Below, piece by piece: positions 1 through 8,070 of a stretch of DNA of 13,970 bases. Below the pieces are notes generated by a model. The model searched no databases. It was not told the DNA's origin and was given only the letters and a program-made list of their open reading frames with translations. The stretch's first letter is position 1. Every line of letters starts with the position of its first letter. Both the position numbers and the translations under genes were made by a program. Source of the stretch: an uncultured Selenomonadales bacterium (GTDB taxonomy: Bacteria > Bacillota > Negativicutes > Selenomonadales > Selenomonadaceae); the NCBI GenBank assembly GCA_947167555.1, contig CAMVIO010000029.1, forward strand, positions 1-13,970. The letters run 5' to 3'.

Positions 1-1
1 C

Positions 2-586
2 GATCACGACAAGCACGATCATGACAAAGAAGGCCATGAGCACCATGACGAATATGACGAGCATATCTGGCTGTCGCTGAAGAATGCAAAACTTTGCGTG
101 GACGCCATCGCCGACGCCCTTGCCCGCGCCGACGCTTCCCACGCGCAAGCGTACAAGGACAACGCCGCCGCCTATGGAACGAAGCTTTCCGCTTTGGAAA
201 AGGAATACGAAGCCGCCGTTGCCGCTTCCTCGAAGAAGACGCTGCTGTTCGGAGACCGGTTCCCGTTCCGTTATCTTGTGGACGATTACGGGCTCAAGTA
301 TTACGCCGCTTTTCCCGGCTGCTCCGCCGAGACCGAGGCGAGTTTTGAGACGATCGCTTTTCTTTCGGCGAAGCTGGATGAGCTGAAGCTGCCAGCCATC
401 CTGACCATTGAAGGCGGTTCCCGCAAGGTCGCCGAGACGATCCTTTACAACACGCCGACCCATGACCAGAAAATCCTGGTGCTCGACTCCATGCAGTCCA
501 CCGTCGGCGACAAGGCGGCTTACGGGCAGAATTACCTCACGGTCATGCGGAAGAATCTCGACGTATTGAAGGAAGCGCTGCGATAA
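2..586 (+). CDS. znuA: Zinc ABC transporter substrate-binding protein, C-terminal part (5' end outside window)
   Basis: Extracytoplasmic zinc-binding component that delivers the metal to the ZnuB permease. The reading frame is open from base 2, so the signal peptide and N-lobe are missing. The first 21 visible residues contain seven His mixed with Asp/Glu: the His-rich metal loop typical of ZnuA/AdcA proteins. A long linking helix follows, then the C-lobe containing GDRFPFRY and GCSAETEASFETI. An internal GTG at 98 is not the start, because the His-rich loop lies upstream in the same frame. The stop overlaps the znuC ATG by one base (TAATG), so the two are translationally coupled. Oddity: where Escherichia coli ZnuA has a C-lobe metal-ligand His, this protein appears to carry Asp (GDRFPF). 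That alignment is from memory. Manganese is a less likely substrate given the His-rich loop. Confidence 0.9.
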   Translation, partial: DHDKHDHDKEGHEHHDEYDEHIWLSLKNAKLCVDAIADALARADASHAQAYKDNAAAYGTKLSALEKEYEAAVAASSKKTLLFGDRFPFRYLVDDYGLKYYAAFPGCSAETEASFETIAFLSAKLDELKLPAILTIEGGSRKVAETILYNTPTHDQKILVLDSMQSTVGDKAAYGQNYLTVMRKNLDVLKEALR

Positions 587-1299
587 TGCCGCAAATCGTT
601 TGTGAAAATCTTTCCCTCGGCTACGAAGGCGAGACTATCGTCAAGGACCTGAGCTTTTCTGTCGAAGCGGGCATGTACCTCTGCATCGTCGGAGAAAACG
701 GCGCCGGCAAGTCCACGCTGATGAAGGCGATTCTCGGCCTGCGTCCCCCAATCTCGGGCCGCGTCCTGTTCGGAGACGGTCTGAAAAAGCGGGAAATCGG
801 CTACCTTTCCCAGCAGACCGACGTTCAAAAGGATTTTCCCGCTTCCGTGCGGGAAATCGTGCTGTCCGGTTTTCAGGGGCGCATGGGGATTCGTCCGTTT
901 TACAGGCAGGGCGAAAAGGATAGGGCGGAGCAAAACATGGAACGAATGGGCGTTGCTGATCTTGCCGACCGTTGTTACCGCGACCTTTCCGGCGGCCAGC
1001 AGCAACGCGTCCTGTTGGCGCGCGCGCTTTGCGCTACGGAAAAGCTGTTATTGCTCGATGAACCGGTATCGGGACTTGACCCCGTCGTCACTGCCGATAT
1101 GTATCGGATCATCGGCGAGTTGAACCGGTCCGGGATCACCATTGTCATGATTACCCATGACGTGGCTGAAGCGTTGCCCTGCGCCACCCATATCCTTCAT
1201 CTTGGGCATTGCGTCTTTTGGGGGACAAGGGACGAATACCTGCGTGTGATGAAGACCGCGCAGGAGGGAAAGGAGGCGCGTTCCGCATGGAAGCAATGA
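586..1299 (+). CDS. znuC: Zinc ABC transporter ATP-binding protein
   Basis: Cytoplasmic ATPase that drives metal import through ZnuB. The 237-residue protein has a complete ABC ATPase set: Walker A GENGAGKST at about residues 36-44, Q-loop at 76-77, signature LSGGQ at 134-138, Walker B LLLLDEP at 154-160, and the switch His in ITHD at 191. The length is normal for the ZnuC/MntB class. The ATG at 586 overlaps the znuA stop and follows AAGGAAG. The znuB ATG lies inside the last codons of this gene, so the three genes form one tight operon. The flanking His-rich binding protein supports zinc as the substrate rather than manganese or iron. Confidence 0.95.
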   Translation: MPQIVCENLSLGYEGETIVKDLSFSVEAGMYLCIVGENGAGKSTLMKAILGLRPPISGRVLFGDGLKKREIGYLSQQTDVQKDFPASVREIVLSGFQGRMGIRPFYRQGEKDRAEQNMERMGVADLADRCYRDLSGGQQQRVLLARALCATEKLLLLDEPVSGLDPVVTADMYRIIGELNRSGITIVMITHDVAEALPCATHILHLGHCVFWGTRDEYLRVMKTAQEGKEARSAWKQ

Positions 1300-2135
1300 T
1301 TGAGAAGCTCGCGCTTTATATGCAGTACCCATTCGTGCGGTACGCACTGATTGTCGGGGTGCTGATCGCGCTCTGCTCGTCGCTGCTCGGCGTCACGCTG
1401 GTGCTGAAGCGGTTCTCCTTCATCGGTGACGGGCTTTCACATGTGGCTTTCGGCGCGTTGGCCGTCGCCACCGTATTGCAGGCGACGAACAAGATGACTG
1501 TCGTTCTGCCCTTGACGCTTCTCGCCGCCGTGCTGCTGCTGCGTACCGGCAAGAATACGAAAATCAAGGGAGACGCCGCTGTCGCCATGATCTCCGTCAC
1601 GTCGCTGGCTTTCGGCTATCTGCTGATGAACGTGTTTTCCACATCGCCGAACGTTTCCGGCGACGTGTGCAGTACTCTCTTCGGCTCCACGTCGATCCTG
1701 ACGCTGACGAAGCATGAGGTCTGGTTTTCGGTATGGCTCTCCGTCGCAGTGTTGCTGTTGTTTGGTTTTTTCTATCAGAAAATCTTCGCGATTACTTTCG
1801 ACGAAGATTTTGCCAGGGCCGTCGGGGTCAACGCGAGCCGCTACAACCTGATGCTGGCCGTTATTATTGCCGTCATCATCGTGCTTGCGATGAACCTTGT
1901 CGGTTCGCTCCTGATCTCGGCCTTCGTGATTTTTCCCGCGTTGTCGGCGATGCGGATTTTTCGCACGTTCTTTTCGGTAACCGTATGCTCGGCGTTGCTC
2001 TCTGTCGTCTGCGCGCTGGCGGGCATCCTGGCGTCAATCCTCGCGGGCACGCCCGTGGGCGCCACCGTAGTGGCAATGGACGCGGCGGCGTTTTTGCTCT
2101 GCTATGCGGCAGGACAGATACGGAGCGGAGCCTGA
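1287..2135 (+). CDS. znuB: Zinc ABC transporter permease
   Basis: Membrane permease of the ABC-3 family (ZnuB/MntC/TroC type), 282 residues. It has about eight hydrophobic segments, starting with YALIVGVLIALCSSLLGVTL near the N-terminus, and the family motif around SFIGDGLSHVAFGALA. The central DEDFARAVGV stretch is the probable coupling contact with the ATPase. I chose ATG 1287 because AGGAGG lies at 1271-1276, 10 bases upstream. An in-frame ATG at 1296 is possible, and the frame stays open further upstream inside znuC, so earlier starts are unlikely to be used. The gene overlaps the end of znuC by 13 bases and is followed at once by a terminator. Confidence 0.94.
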   Translation: MEAMIEKLALYMQYPFVRYALIVGVLIALCSSLLGVTLVLKRFSFIGDGLSHVAFGALAVATVLQATNKMTVVLPLTLLAAVLLLRTGKNTKIKGDAAVAMISVTSLAFGYLLMNVFSTSPNVSGDVCSTLFGSTSILTLTKHEVWFSVWLSVAVLLLFGFFYQKIFAITFDEDFARAVGVNASRYNLMLAVIIAVIIVLAMNLVGSLLISAFVIFPALSAMRIFRTFFSVTVCSALLSVVCALAGILASILAGTPVGATVVAMDAAAFLLCYAAGQIRSGA

Positions 2136-2148
2136 AATATACAAACAA

Positions 2149-2182
2149 AAAAGCGCACGATCTATGAAGGTCGTGCGCTTTT
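2149..2182. terminator. Two-way rho-independent terminator between znuB and metF
   Basis: Perfect 12-bp inverted repeat AAAAGCGCACGA / TCGTGCGCTTTT with a 10-base loop, lying between two convergent genes. The A-tract on one side and the T-tract on the other make it work for both strands. Confidence 0.92.
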
Positions 2183-2194
2183 CGTATCTTCGCG

Positions 2195-3061
2195 TCACAG
2201 CAGCGTGCGGATGCTTTCGCTGATTTTTCTCGCGACGTAAGGATTGTTCATCGTGTAGAGATGGATGCCGTCGACGCCGTGGGCGAGGAGGTCTACGATC
2301 TGTTCGGTGGCGAAGGCGATGCCCGCTTCGCGCAGAGCTTCGGGCTGGGGTTCATACTTTGCCAGCACGCGCTGGAATTTTCGCGGCAGTGTTGCGCCGC
2401 AAAGCGTCACCATGCGCTCAATCTGTTTCTTGTTCGTGACGGGCATGATGCCGGCTTCGACGGGGACAGTGATTCCTGCTTTCCGAGCTTTATCCAGGAA
2501 CTCGTAGAAATATTCGTTGTCAAAGAAAAGCTGGCTGATCAGGCGATCGACGCCAGCGTCCACTTTTTTCCGCAGGTTTTGGATGTCAGAATCGAGATCG
2601 CGCGCTTCGGTGTGGCCTTCGGGATAACAGGCGGCGAAAATCTGGAAACGGTCTTTCGCGTGAGCCCGGATAAAGGCGACGAGATCGCTGGCGTGAGCAA
2701 AATCATCCTTCGGCGTCAGGTCCGGCACGCGGTCGCCGCGCAACGCGAGGATTTTCCGCACGCCGTTTTTTTCCAGTTCGTCGAGCATGGACAGCACATC
2801 GGCGCGGCTGAAATGGATGCAGGGCAAGTGCGCGATGCCCTCGCGATGATATTTGTTCTGGATGGCGGAAGCGACTTCGATGGTCCTTCGATTGGAGCCG
2901 TCCGCCGAGCCGCCCGCGCCGCAGGTGACGCTGATGAAGTCCGGAGCGAGGTCCGTCAGATCGTCGAGGGTACGGTAAACGGTATCAATGGGCATATCCC
3001 GCTTCGGCGGGAAAATCTCAAAGGAAAAAACCGCGCGTTTTTGCGTGTCGGAGGTCGGCAT
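2195..3061 (-). CDS. metF: 5,10-methylenetetrahydrofolate reductase
   Basis: Flavoprotein that reduces 5,10-methylene-THF to 5-methyl-THF for methionine synthesis, in the cytoplasm. The 288-residue length matches bacterial MetF. Diagnostic stretches: FEIFPPK (14-20, with the catalytic Glu15), VTCGAGG (45-51), LALRGD (105-110), ACYPEGH (144-150), QLFFDNEYF (177-185), and EAGIMPVTN farther on. The ATG is preceded by GGAG about 8 bases upstream on the minus strand. It starts 23 bases after the stop of the HD-GYP regulator with no terminator between, so the two are probably cotranscribed. No methionine synthase gene and no obvious SAM or THF riboswitch lies upstream in the window. Confidence 0.95.
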   Translation of the reverse strand: MPTSDTQKRAVFSFEIFPPKRDMPIDTVYRTLDDLTDLAPDFISVTCGAGGSADGSNRRTIEVASAIQNKYHREGIAHLPCIHFSRADVLSMLDELEKNGVRKILALRGDRVPDLTPKDDFAHASDLVAFIRAHAKDRFQIFAACYPEGHTEARDLDSDIQNLRKKVDAGVDRLISQLFFDNEYFYEFLDKARKAGITVPVEAGIMPVTNKKQIERMVTLCGATLPRKFQRVLAKYEPQPEALREAGIAFATEQIVDLLAHGVDGIHLYTMNNPYVARKISESIRTLL

Positions 3062-3084
3062 GGGGAAGACTCCTTTCGTATTTT

Positions 3085-4137
3085 TTAGTTTCCTTCGTCT
3101 CTCATGATGAAATCTTTATCTTCGTCAATCAGTTGCAGCATCAGATCGGCAAAATGGGGGTCGAACTGAGTGCCTTTCCCTTTCTCAATCTCGGAGCGAG
3201 CGACGTCCTGCGGCAGACCTTTGCGGTAGCTGCGGCTGGAGGTCATGGCGTCGTATGTGTCGGCGACGGCGATGATCCGCGCCGGTCTCGGGATGGCTTC
3301 TCCCGCGAGATGGTCAGGGTATCCTTTGCCGTCGTAGCGCTCATGATGGGAACGCGCCCCAACGGAGAGGTCGGGGAAGCGGCTGATATTCTGCAGGATT
3401 TCGGAGCCGATGATGGTATGGGATTGGATGGAATGGAACTCATCGTCATCCAGTCTGCCGGGTTTATTGATGATGTCCCCCGCAACGCCGATTTTGCCGA
3501 TGTCATGCAGAAGGCCCATATAGTAAATGCGTTTCTGCGCTTCTTCGTCGTCGCCTGCGCGCTTCGCGATGAGCCGCGCATAATCGGCCACGCGTTCGGA
3601 GTGGCCGTGGGTGTATCTGTCCTTCGCGTCGATGGTCTTGGCCAGGGCTATGGCCATTTCTTTGAAGAGCTGCTTGCTTTGTTCCAGCCGATCTTCCGCG
3701 AGCGAGGTCTGCCGTTTAACCTCCTGAGCGAGATTATCCTGCAAATACTCATAGCGGAGTACGCGGCGCACACGTTGGCGCATGACTTCGGGAATGAAGG
3801 GCTTTCGCACGAAATCCGTCGCGCCCTCGATGAAACCTTTGGATTCCAGCTCTACGCTGATGTCGCCGGTCAGCATGATGACCGGGATATCGGCCGTGTG
3901 CGGGTCGTGTTTCAGTACGCGCAGTACGTCGAAGCCGTCCATGCCGGGCATGCGAAAATCGAGCATTACGAGATCGACTGTATTTTCCGCGAGCCATGCC
4001 AGCCCTTCCGGCCCGGATTTCATGGTCGTCACTTCCGCTTCGTTTTTGAACGCGCGGGAAATCATCATCAGATTGATATCGTCGTCGTCGATAGCGAGCA
4101 GATGAGGAGTTTGTCCGCCGTAAAAGGAATCTGTCAT
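3085..4137 (-). CDS. Response regulator with REC and HD-GYP domains (predicted cyclic-di-GMP phosphodiesterase)
   Basis: Two-domain signalling protein of 350 residues. The N-terminal REC domain has an acidic pocket (AIDDDD, 15-20), phosphoacceptor Asp60 in LVMLDFRMPG, Thr90 and Lys112. A helical linker around 130-165 leads to a C-terminal HD-GYP domain with HGHSER (177-182), the HD pair at 211-212 (LLHDIGK), HHERYDGKGYP ending in the GYP triad at 272-274, and VADTYDAMT (291-299). All signature residues are present, so cyclic-di-GMP hydrolysis is likely, controlled by phosphorylation. ATG 4137 is preferred: AAGGAAG lies 7 bases upstream. A TTG at 4161 also has a GGAG, but that GGAG would sit at the very 5' end of the transcript from the promoter at 4177-4205. 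No histidine kinase gene is adjacent, so this is an orphan regulator here. Confidence 0.93.
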   Translation of the reverse strand: MTDSFYGGQTPHLLAIDDDDINLMMISRAFKNEAEVTTMKSGPEGLAWLAENTVDLVMLDFRMPGMDGFDVLRVLKHDPHTADIPVIMLTGDISVELESKGFIEGATDFVRKPFIPEVMRQRVRRVLRYEYLQDNLAQEVKRQTSLAEDRLEQSKQLFKEMAIALAKTIDAKDRYTHGHSERVADYARLIAKRAGDDEEAQKRIYYMGLLHDIGKIGVAGDIINKPGRLDDDEFHSIQSHTIIGSEILQNISRFPDLSVGARSHHERYDGKGYPDHLAGEAIPRPARIIAVADTYDAMTSSRSYRKGLPQDVARSEIEKGKGTQFDPHFADLMLQLIDEDKDFIMRDEGN

Positions 4138-4176
4138 CAGAAGTCTTCCTTTCCATCGCAAAAGATTCTCCTATAT

Positions 4177-4205
4177 ATAATAACAGGAATGAACCGGAAT
4201 GTTAA
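4177..4205 (-). promoter_or_regulatory. Predicted promoter of the HD-GYP regulator-metF operon
   Basis: On the minus strand TTAACA (4200-4205), 17-base spacer, TATTAT (4177-4182). The predicted transcript start is near 4170, which argues against the TTG start at 4161 and supports ATG 4137. It begins only five bases beyond the T-tract of the hydrogenase operon terminator. Confidence 0.7.
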
Positions 4206-4210
4206 TAGCC

Positions 4211-4246
4211 AAAAGGGCGCCCTCCACAATTTTATGGAAGGCGCCC
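4211..4246 (-). terminator. Rho-independent terminator of the hydrogenase operon
   Basis: Minus-strand hairpin with a 12-bp stem (arms 4235-4246 and 4215-4226, one G-T pair), an 8-base loop, then TTTT. It lies 17 bases after the cytochrome b stop and insulates the downstream regulator gene on the same strand. Confidence 0.92.
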
Positions 4247-4263
4247 AATGCGTATATTTGTTC

Positions 4264-4977
4264 TTATGCTTTTTCCGCGTTATCCACTTCGTCGGCGTCC
4301 TCGGGAATGTGTTCGAGGAGCTTGGAGCCGGAGAACATGCTGGAGACTTCACTTTCGCCCTCCATGAACTCGGCCCTTGTGACCATGTAGAGGTGGCCGG
4401 AGGTGAAGAGCACGATGGCCCATGCGGTATAGTGGTGGACGAGGTGAGTCATCATCTCACCGCCGAGCCAGACGTTGACCCAGCCGAAGAGCGTGCCGCC
4501 GATGCCCGCCGGTTTTGTCATATAGTACATCGCGAAGCCGGTCAGCACCTCAATGGCGACGAGCACATAGAGCCCTGCATAGGACATCCGCGCCAGCGGG
4601 TTCCGGAGATACGAGCGGTGAAATTTTTTCACGAGCATATAGTGCATCGCGACGTCGAGGGTATCGGCGTAAAAACGTCCTTTCCAAAAGCGCGGGAACA
4701 GGCGGTCGCCCTTGTTGACGATGAAGCCGTACACGCGCAGGATGAACGAAGCGCAGAACGCGTAGGCGGCGAGGAAGTGGATGTTCCTCACCCAGTTCAT
4801 CAGCATGCTGGTCTGTGTCGGTTCCAGAGCCATGATCTCCAGCGGCTTGCCAATCAGGATGCCCGTCACGAAGAGGACGATGATCGAGTCCACCATGATC
4901 CAATGGAAAATGCGGAGCCACGGGCTGAACAGGTAATATTCCCGTCGCTTCTGGATTTTCATGTTGTCATGTTCCAT
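4264..4977 (-). CDS. cybH: NiFe hydrogenase b-type cytochrome subunit
   Basis: Integral membrane dihaem cytochrome that anchors the hydrogenase and passes electrons from H2 to the quinone pool. It has 237 residues and at least four transmembrane segments. Likely haem-ligand His residues lie in RIFHW (H25), NIHFLAAY, LVHHYTAW and SGHLY, all inside or at the edges of the hydrophobic segments, as in HyaC/HydC proteins. The C-terminal tail is acidic and soluble. The gene starts 12 bases after the large-subunit stop, with a G-rich ribosome site overlapping that stop. It is the last gene of the operon, followed directly by the terminator. Confidence 0.94.
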   Translation of the reverse strand: MEHDNMKIQKRREYYLFSPWLRIFHWIMVDSIIVLFVTGILIGKPLEIMALEPTQTSMLMNWVRNIHFLAAYAFCASFILRVYGFIVNKGDRLFPRFWKGRFYADTLDVAMHYMLVKKFHRSYLRNPLARMSYAGLYVLVAIEVLTGFAMYYMTKPAGIGGTLFGWVNVWLGGEMMTHLVHHYTAWAIVLFTSGHLYMVTRAEFMEGESEVSSMFSGSKLLEHIPEDADEVDNAEKA

Positions 4978-4989
4978 GCCAAGCCCCCC

Positions 4990-6906
4990 TTACGATTCGA
5001 CGCGGGTTCCCGTGTAGGGATCGGTGGTGACGACCTGGAGTTTTTCTCCTTCCGTATTGAAAATATGGGTCGCGCACGCCATGCACGGGTCGAAGGAACG
5101 AACCACCTTAACGATTTCCAGCGGCTTGTCGGGCACTTTGACGCGGGTGTCCATCATTGCCATCTCGTAGGCGCCGTGACCGGCGTTGTCGTCGCGCGGG
5201 CATGCGTTCCACGTCGTCGGGACGATGCACTGGTAATTCTTGATGCTTCCGCTTTCGATGTTCACCCAATGGCTGAGCGCGCCTCGGGGCGCTTCGTAAA
5301 GCCCGACGCCCTTCGCGAGCTTCGGCCACTCCGACGGCTCCCATTTCGCCATGTTCGCGACTTGTGTGTCGCCGGATCTGAGGTTCGCGATCAGCTGGTC
5401 GAAGAAGAACTTCGCAATCTCCGCATGGAGCTGCGCGTCGAGTCCGCGCGCCGCCGTGCGGCCCACCATCGTAGGCAGCCAGACGTGGGGCGCGAGGTTC
5501 AGCACCTTCGACACTGCGTCGATCTGGTCGAGCATCATCTTTTCCGCCCATGTCGGATCAGGCAGCATGCCCTGCTGGGCACGGGTATAGATGATGATAT
5601 ATCGCGCCAGCGGCCCGACTTCGCAGAGCTTGCCGTGCCATTTCGGCGTTTTGAGCCACGAATACTTGCCTTTTTCGTCCAGCTCTTTCCAGTCTGTCGG
5701 GGTGCCGACCTTCGGTGCGGTGTATTTCGGTTCGGTGACGCCGTCCCACGGATGGAGGGACTTGCTGGCCTTCGCGCCCGGGTATTCATACCATGAATGG
5801 GCAACACCCTCGCTGAGTACTTCGGGATTGCTGAGATCCTCGGCGGTCAGCTCTGTGAACTTTGCCTGCGCGGCGCCCGCGCCGAAGTTCTCGACGACGC
5901 CGTTGCAACGGATCAGGCACTGGCGGAAGAAATCACCATTCGATGTGCCGGAGTAAGCGTCCATCGGATACGCGCCAAAGCCCAGCACCCGCGTCTTCGC
6001 GAGACCGCCGCCGTCCGTCATGCCCTTTTGGACATAGATGTGTCCGACGGCGAGCAAGTCCGGCAGATAGAAAGTATTCGACAACGTGCGTCCGAGATTG
6101 ATCGCGCGGTCGACGATGGAGAGACGCGCAGTATTGACCGGGGCGTTGCCGTCCTCGAGGGAAATCGAGCAGGGCATGCCGCCGACGACGTAATGCGGAT
6201 GCGGGTTCTTGCCGCCGAATACGACATGCGGCGTGACAAGTTCGCGCTGCTTGTCCAGCATTTCGAGATAATGAGCCACCGCCATCAAATGGACTTCCGG
6301 CGGCAACAGCTGATAGTCGGGATGATCCCACCATTGGGCGGCGAAAATGCCGAGCTGTCCGCTGGAAACGATGGCCTGCACCTTGTCCTTGATTGCCTTG
6401 AAATAGGAGGGCGTCGCCTCGGGGAAAGCCTTCGGGTACGCTTCGGTATCCGAGGTATTCGGCGCGCGGAACGGAAGCTGGTAGGTGTTCAAAATCGTAT
6501 TTTGCAGATTCGCCGTGGCGGCAGGATCGGCCTTCAGCGCTTCCACGGGGCTGACCCAGTCGAGGGCGTGCAGATGGTAGAAATGCACGATATGGTCCTG
6601 CACCGTCAGCGACGCCGCCATGATGTTGCGGATATAATTGGCGTTCTTCGGAATCTTGATGCCGAGGGCGTCCTCTACGGCGCGCACCGACGCCAGCGCG
6701 TGGGCCGTCGTGCAGACGCCGCAGATACGCTGGATGTATGCCCAGGCGTCGCGCGGGTCGCGTCCGTTCATGATCAGCTCCAGCCCGCGCCAAGCTGTGC
6801 CGCTGGAAAGAGCGTCGGTGACCTTTCCGCTGCCTTCGTCCACCGTCATTTCGACGCGCAGATGCCCCTCGATGCGCGTGACCGGATCAACAGTTACATG
6901 CTTCAT
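4990..6906 (-). CDS. hyaB: NiFe hydrogenase large (catalytic) subunit
   Basis: Carries the NiFe(CN)2CO active site that splits H2. Of 638 residues, the N-terminal L1 motif RICGVC (60-65, Cys62 and Cys65) and the C-terminal L2 motif DPCMACATH (606-614, Cys608 and Cys611) give all four metal-ligand cysteines. Twenty-four residues follow His614; in this family such a tail is removed by a dedicated protease after nickel insertion. The protein is somewhat longer than E. coli HyaB (about 600). The ATG overlaps the small-subunit stop (ATGA) and has GGAGG-type sites just upstream, indicating coupled translation. It has no signal peptide and is expected to be carried through the Tat pathway with the small subunit. 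Group 1, membrane-bound, H2-uptake type. Confidence 0.96.
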   Translation of the reverse strand: MKHVTVDPVTRIEGHLRVEMTVDEGSGKVTDALSSGTAWRGLELIMNGRDPRDAWAYIQRICGVCTTAHALASVRAVEDALGIKIPKNANYIRNIMAASLTVQDHIVHFYHLHALDWVSPVEALKADPAATANLQNTILNTYQLPFRAPNTSDTEAYPKAFPEATPSYFKAIKDKVQAIVSSGQLGIFAAQWWDHPDYQLLPPEVHLMAVAHYLEMLDKQRELVTPHVVFGGKNPHPHYVVGGMPCSISLEDGNAPVNTARLSIVDRAINLGRTLSNTFYLPDLLAVGHIYVQKGMTDGGGLAKTRVLGFGAYPMDAYSGTSNGDFFRQCLIRCNGVVENFGAGAAQAKFTELTAEDLSNPEVLSEGVAHSWYEYPGAKASKSLHPWDGVTEPKYTAPKVGTPTDWKELDEKGKYSWLKTPKWHGKLCEVGPLARYIIIYTRAQQGMLPDPTWAEKMMLDQIDAVSKVLNLAPHVWLPTMVGRTAARGLDAQLHAEIAKFFFDQLIANLRSGDTQVANMAKWEPSEWPKLAKGVGLYEAPRGALSHWVNIESGSIKNYQCIVPTTWNACPRDDNAGHGAYEMAMMDTRVKVPDKPLEIVKVVRSFDPCMACATHIFNTEGEKLQVVTTDPYTGTRVES

Positions 6907-7997
6907 TTATGCGCTCCTCCCTCCGCTTCGGCTTCCTCTGCCTCGCGTTTTTGTTTCTGGATGACGCTCATCGCGCCGTGGAGAGCTACGCCCGCAGTTG
7001 ACGCGATGGCAAGTCCCGCGCCGATGGTGTCGACGTCGCCCAACGGGCCATATTTCGGAAGACGTTCCGAGAAGGATGCGCCGGAATCCCAGAAATTGTT
7101 GTTCGCGCAACCGATGCAGGCCGCGCCTGACTGGATTGGATAGCTCATGCCCTGATACCAGCGGAGATTGCCGCAGGAAGCGTAAGTCTCCGGCCCGCGG
7201 CAACCGAGACGATACAGGCACCAGCCGGCTTTCGCGCCCGCGTCGTCATAGCGGTCCGCGAACATGCCCGCGTCGAAGAACGGACGGCGATAGCAGGTAT
7301 CATGAATGCGATTGCCAAAGAACTGCTTCGGACGGTTTTCGCTGTCAAGCGGCGGCAGCTTGCCGAACAGGGCGACGTGCATGACTACGCCGGTCATGAC
7401 CTCGGGAATCGGCGGGCAGCCCGGCACGTTCACGATGGGCTTCGTGCCGGTATAATGGCCGACGCCGCTGGAACCGGTCGGATTCGGCTTCGCGCCCTGG
7501 ATGCCTCCCGACACCGCGCAGGTGCCGTATGCGATGATTGCCATCGCGCCTTTCGCGACGCGCTGGAACGTGTCGACGAAGGGCTTGCCGCCGGACATGC
7601 AGTAAACGCCGTTGTCCGTCGTCGAGACCGCGCCCTCCACCGCGAGGATGTAATTGCCCCAATATTTCTTGACTGTTTCCTCCAAATGATGCTCGAAGGG
7701 TTCGCCGCAAGCCGCGCTCAAAAGGTGGTCGTACTCCAGCGCGATGCTCGACAGCACAAGATCGGACGCCAACGGCGACGCCGAGCGGATAAACGCTTCG
7801 TCGCAGCCCGTACACTCATGGCCGTGCATCCAAATCACGACCGGCAGCGGCTTCTTTTCCGCCGCTTCAACCACTTTTGAGACCATATCCGTCGAAAGCC
7901 CCATCAGGCTCGTCAAAGCGACGCAACCTTTGATGAAGCTGCGGCGGCTCAGTCCCCGTCGGAGATAAGCCTCCCATAAACTTTCCCGTTTTTCCAC
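6903..7997 (-). CDS. hyaA: NiFe hydrogenase small (iron-sulfur) subunit with Tat signal
   Basis: Electron-transfer subunit that relays electrons from the NiFe site to cytochrome b. From GTG 7997 the protein has 364 residues. A Tat signal SRRSFIKG lies at about 17-24, followed by a hydrophobic stretch and an Ala-rich probable cleavage region near 45. Cluster ligands seen: ECTGCDE (Cys62, Cys65), GTCAVSGG, PGCPPIPE (proximal), the RIHDTC / GWCLYRLGC region (distal) and ASC...AACIGC (medial). A C-terminal membrane helix lies at about 324-346, containing His340, followed by a charged tail. GTG 7997 is chosen because AAGGGGG lies 7 bases upstream; the in-frame ATG at 8018 has no ribosome site. The proximal-cluster motif has Gly where oxygen-tolerant enzymes carry an extra Cys, so this looks like a standard oxygen-sensitive type. 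Confidence 0.94.
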   Translation of the reverse strand: MEKRESLWEAYLRRGLSRRSFIKGCVALTSLMGLSTDMVSKVVEAAEKKPLPVVIWMHGHECTGCDEAFIRSASPLASDLVLSSIALEYDHLLSAACGEPFEHHLEETVKKYWGNYILAVEGAVSTTDNGVYCMSGGKPFVDTFQRVAKGAMAIIAYGTCAVSGGIQGAKPNPTGSSGVGHYTGTKPIVNVPGCPPIPEVMTGVVMHVALFGKLPPLDSENRPKQFFGNRIHDTCYRRPFFDAGMFADRYDDAGAKAGWCLYRLGCRGPETYASCGNLRWYQGMSYPIQSGAACIGCANNNFWDSGASFSERLPKYGPLGDVDTIGAGLAIASTAGVALHGAMSVIQKQKREAEEAEAEGGAHK

Positions 7998-8034
7998 AGC
8001 GCTTCCCCCTTGTGCCATGAGATAAAAAATCGGC

Positions 8035-8057
8035 TTGCATAGATAAATGCTATGCAA
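8035..8057. repeat. Inverted repeat upstream of the hydrogenase operon
   Basis: Perfect TTGCATAG, 7-base spacer, CTATGCAA. A third half-site TATGCAA lies at 8067-8073, so the three half-sites begin at 8035, 8051 and 8067, exactly 16 bases apart. It lies in the upstream region of the hydrogenase operon and could be an operator or a leader hairpin. No protein can be named. Confidence 0.6.
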
Positions 8058-8070
8058 AAAAGACCTTATG

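Noticed and set aside
4275..4290. DnaA-box-like TTATCCACT
   Set aside because: Single imperfect match within the cytochrome b coding sequence, with no cluster of boxes nearby.
3133..5796. An 887-codon open frame on the plus strand
   Set aside because: It runs antisense across the HD-GYP regulator, the cytochrome b gene and part of the hydrogenase large subunit, all of which have clear family motifs. Long antisense frames are common in GC-biased coding DNA, and the translation shows no recognisable domain.
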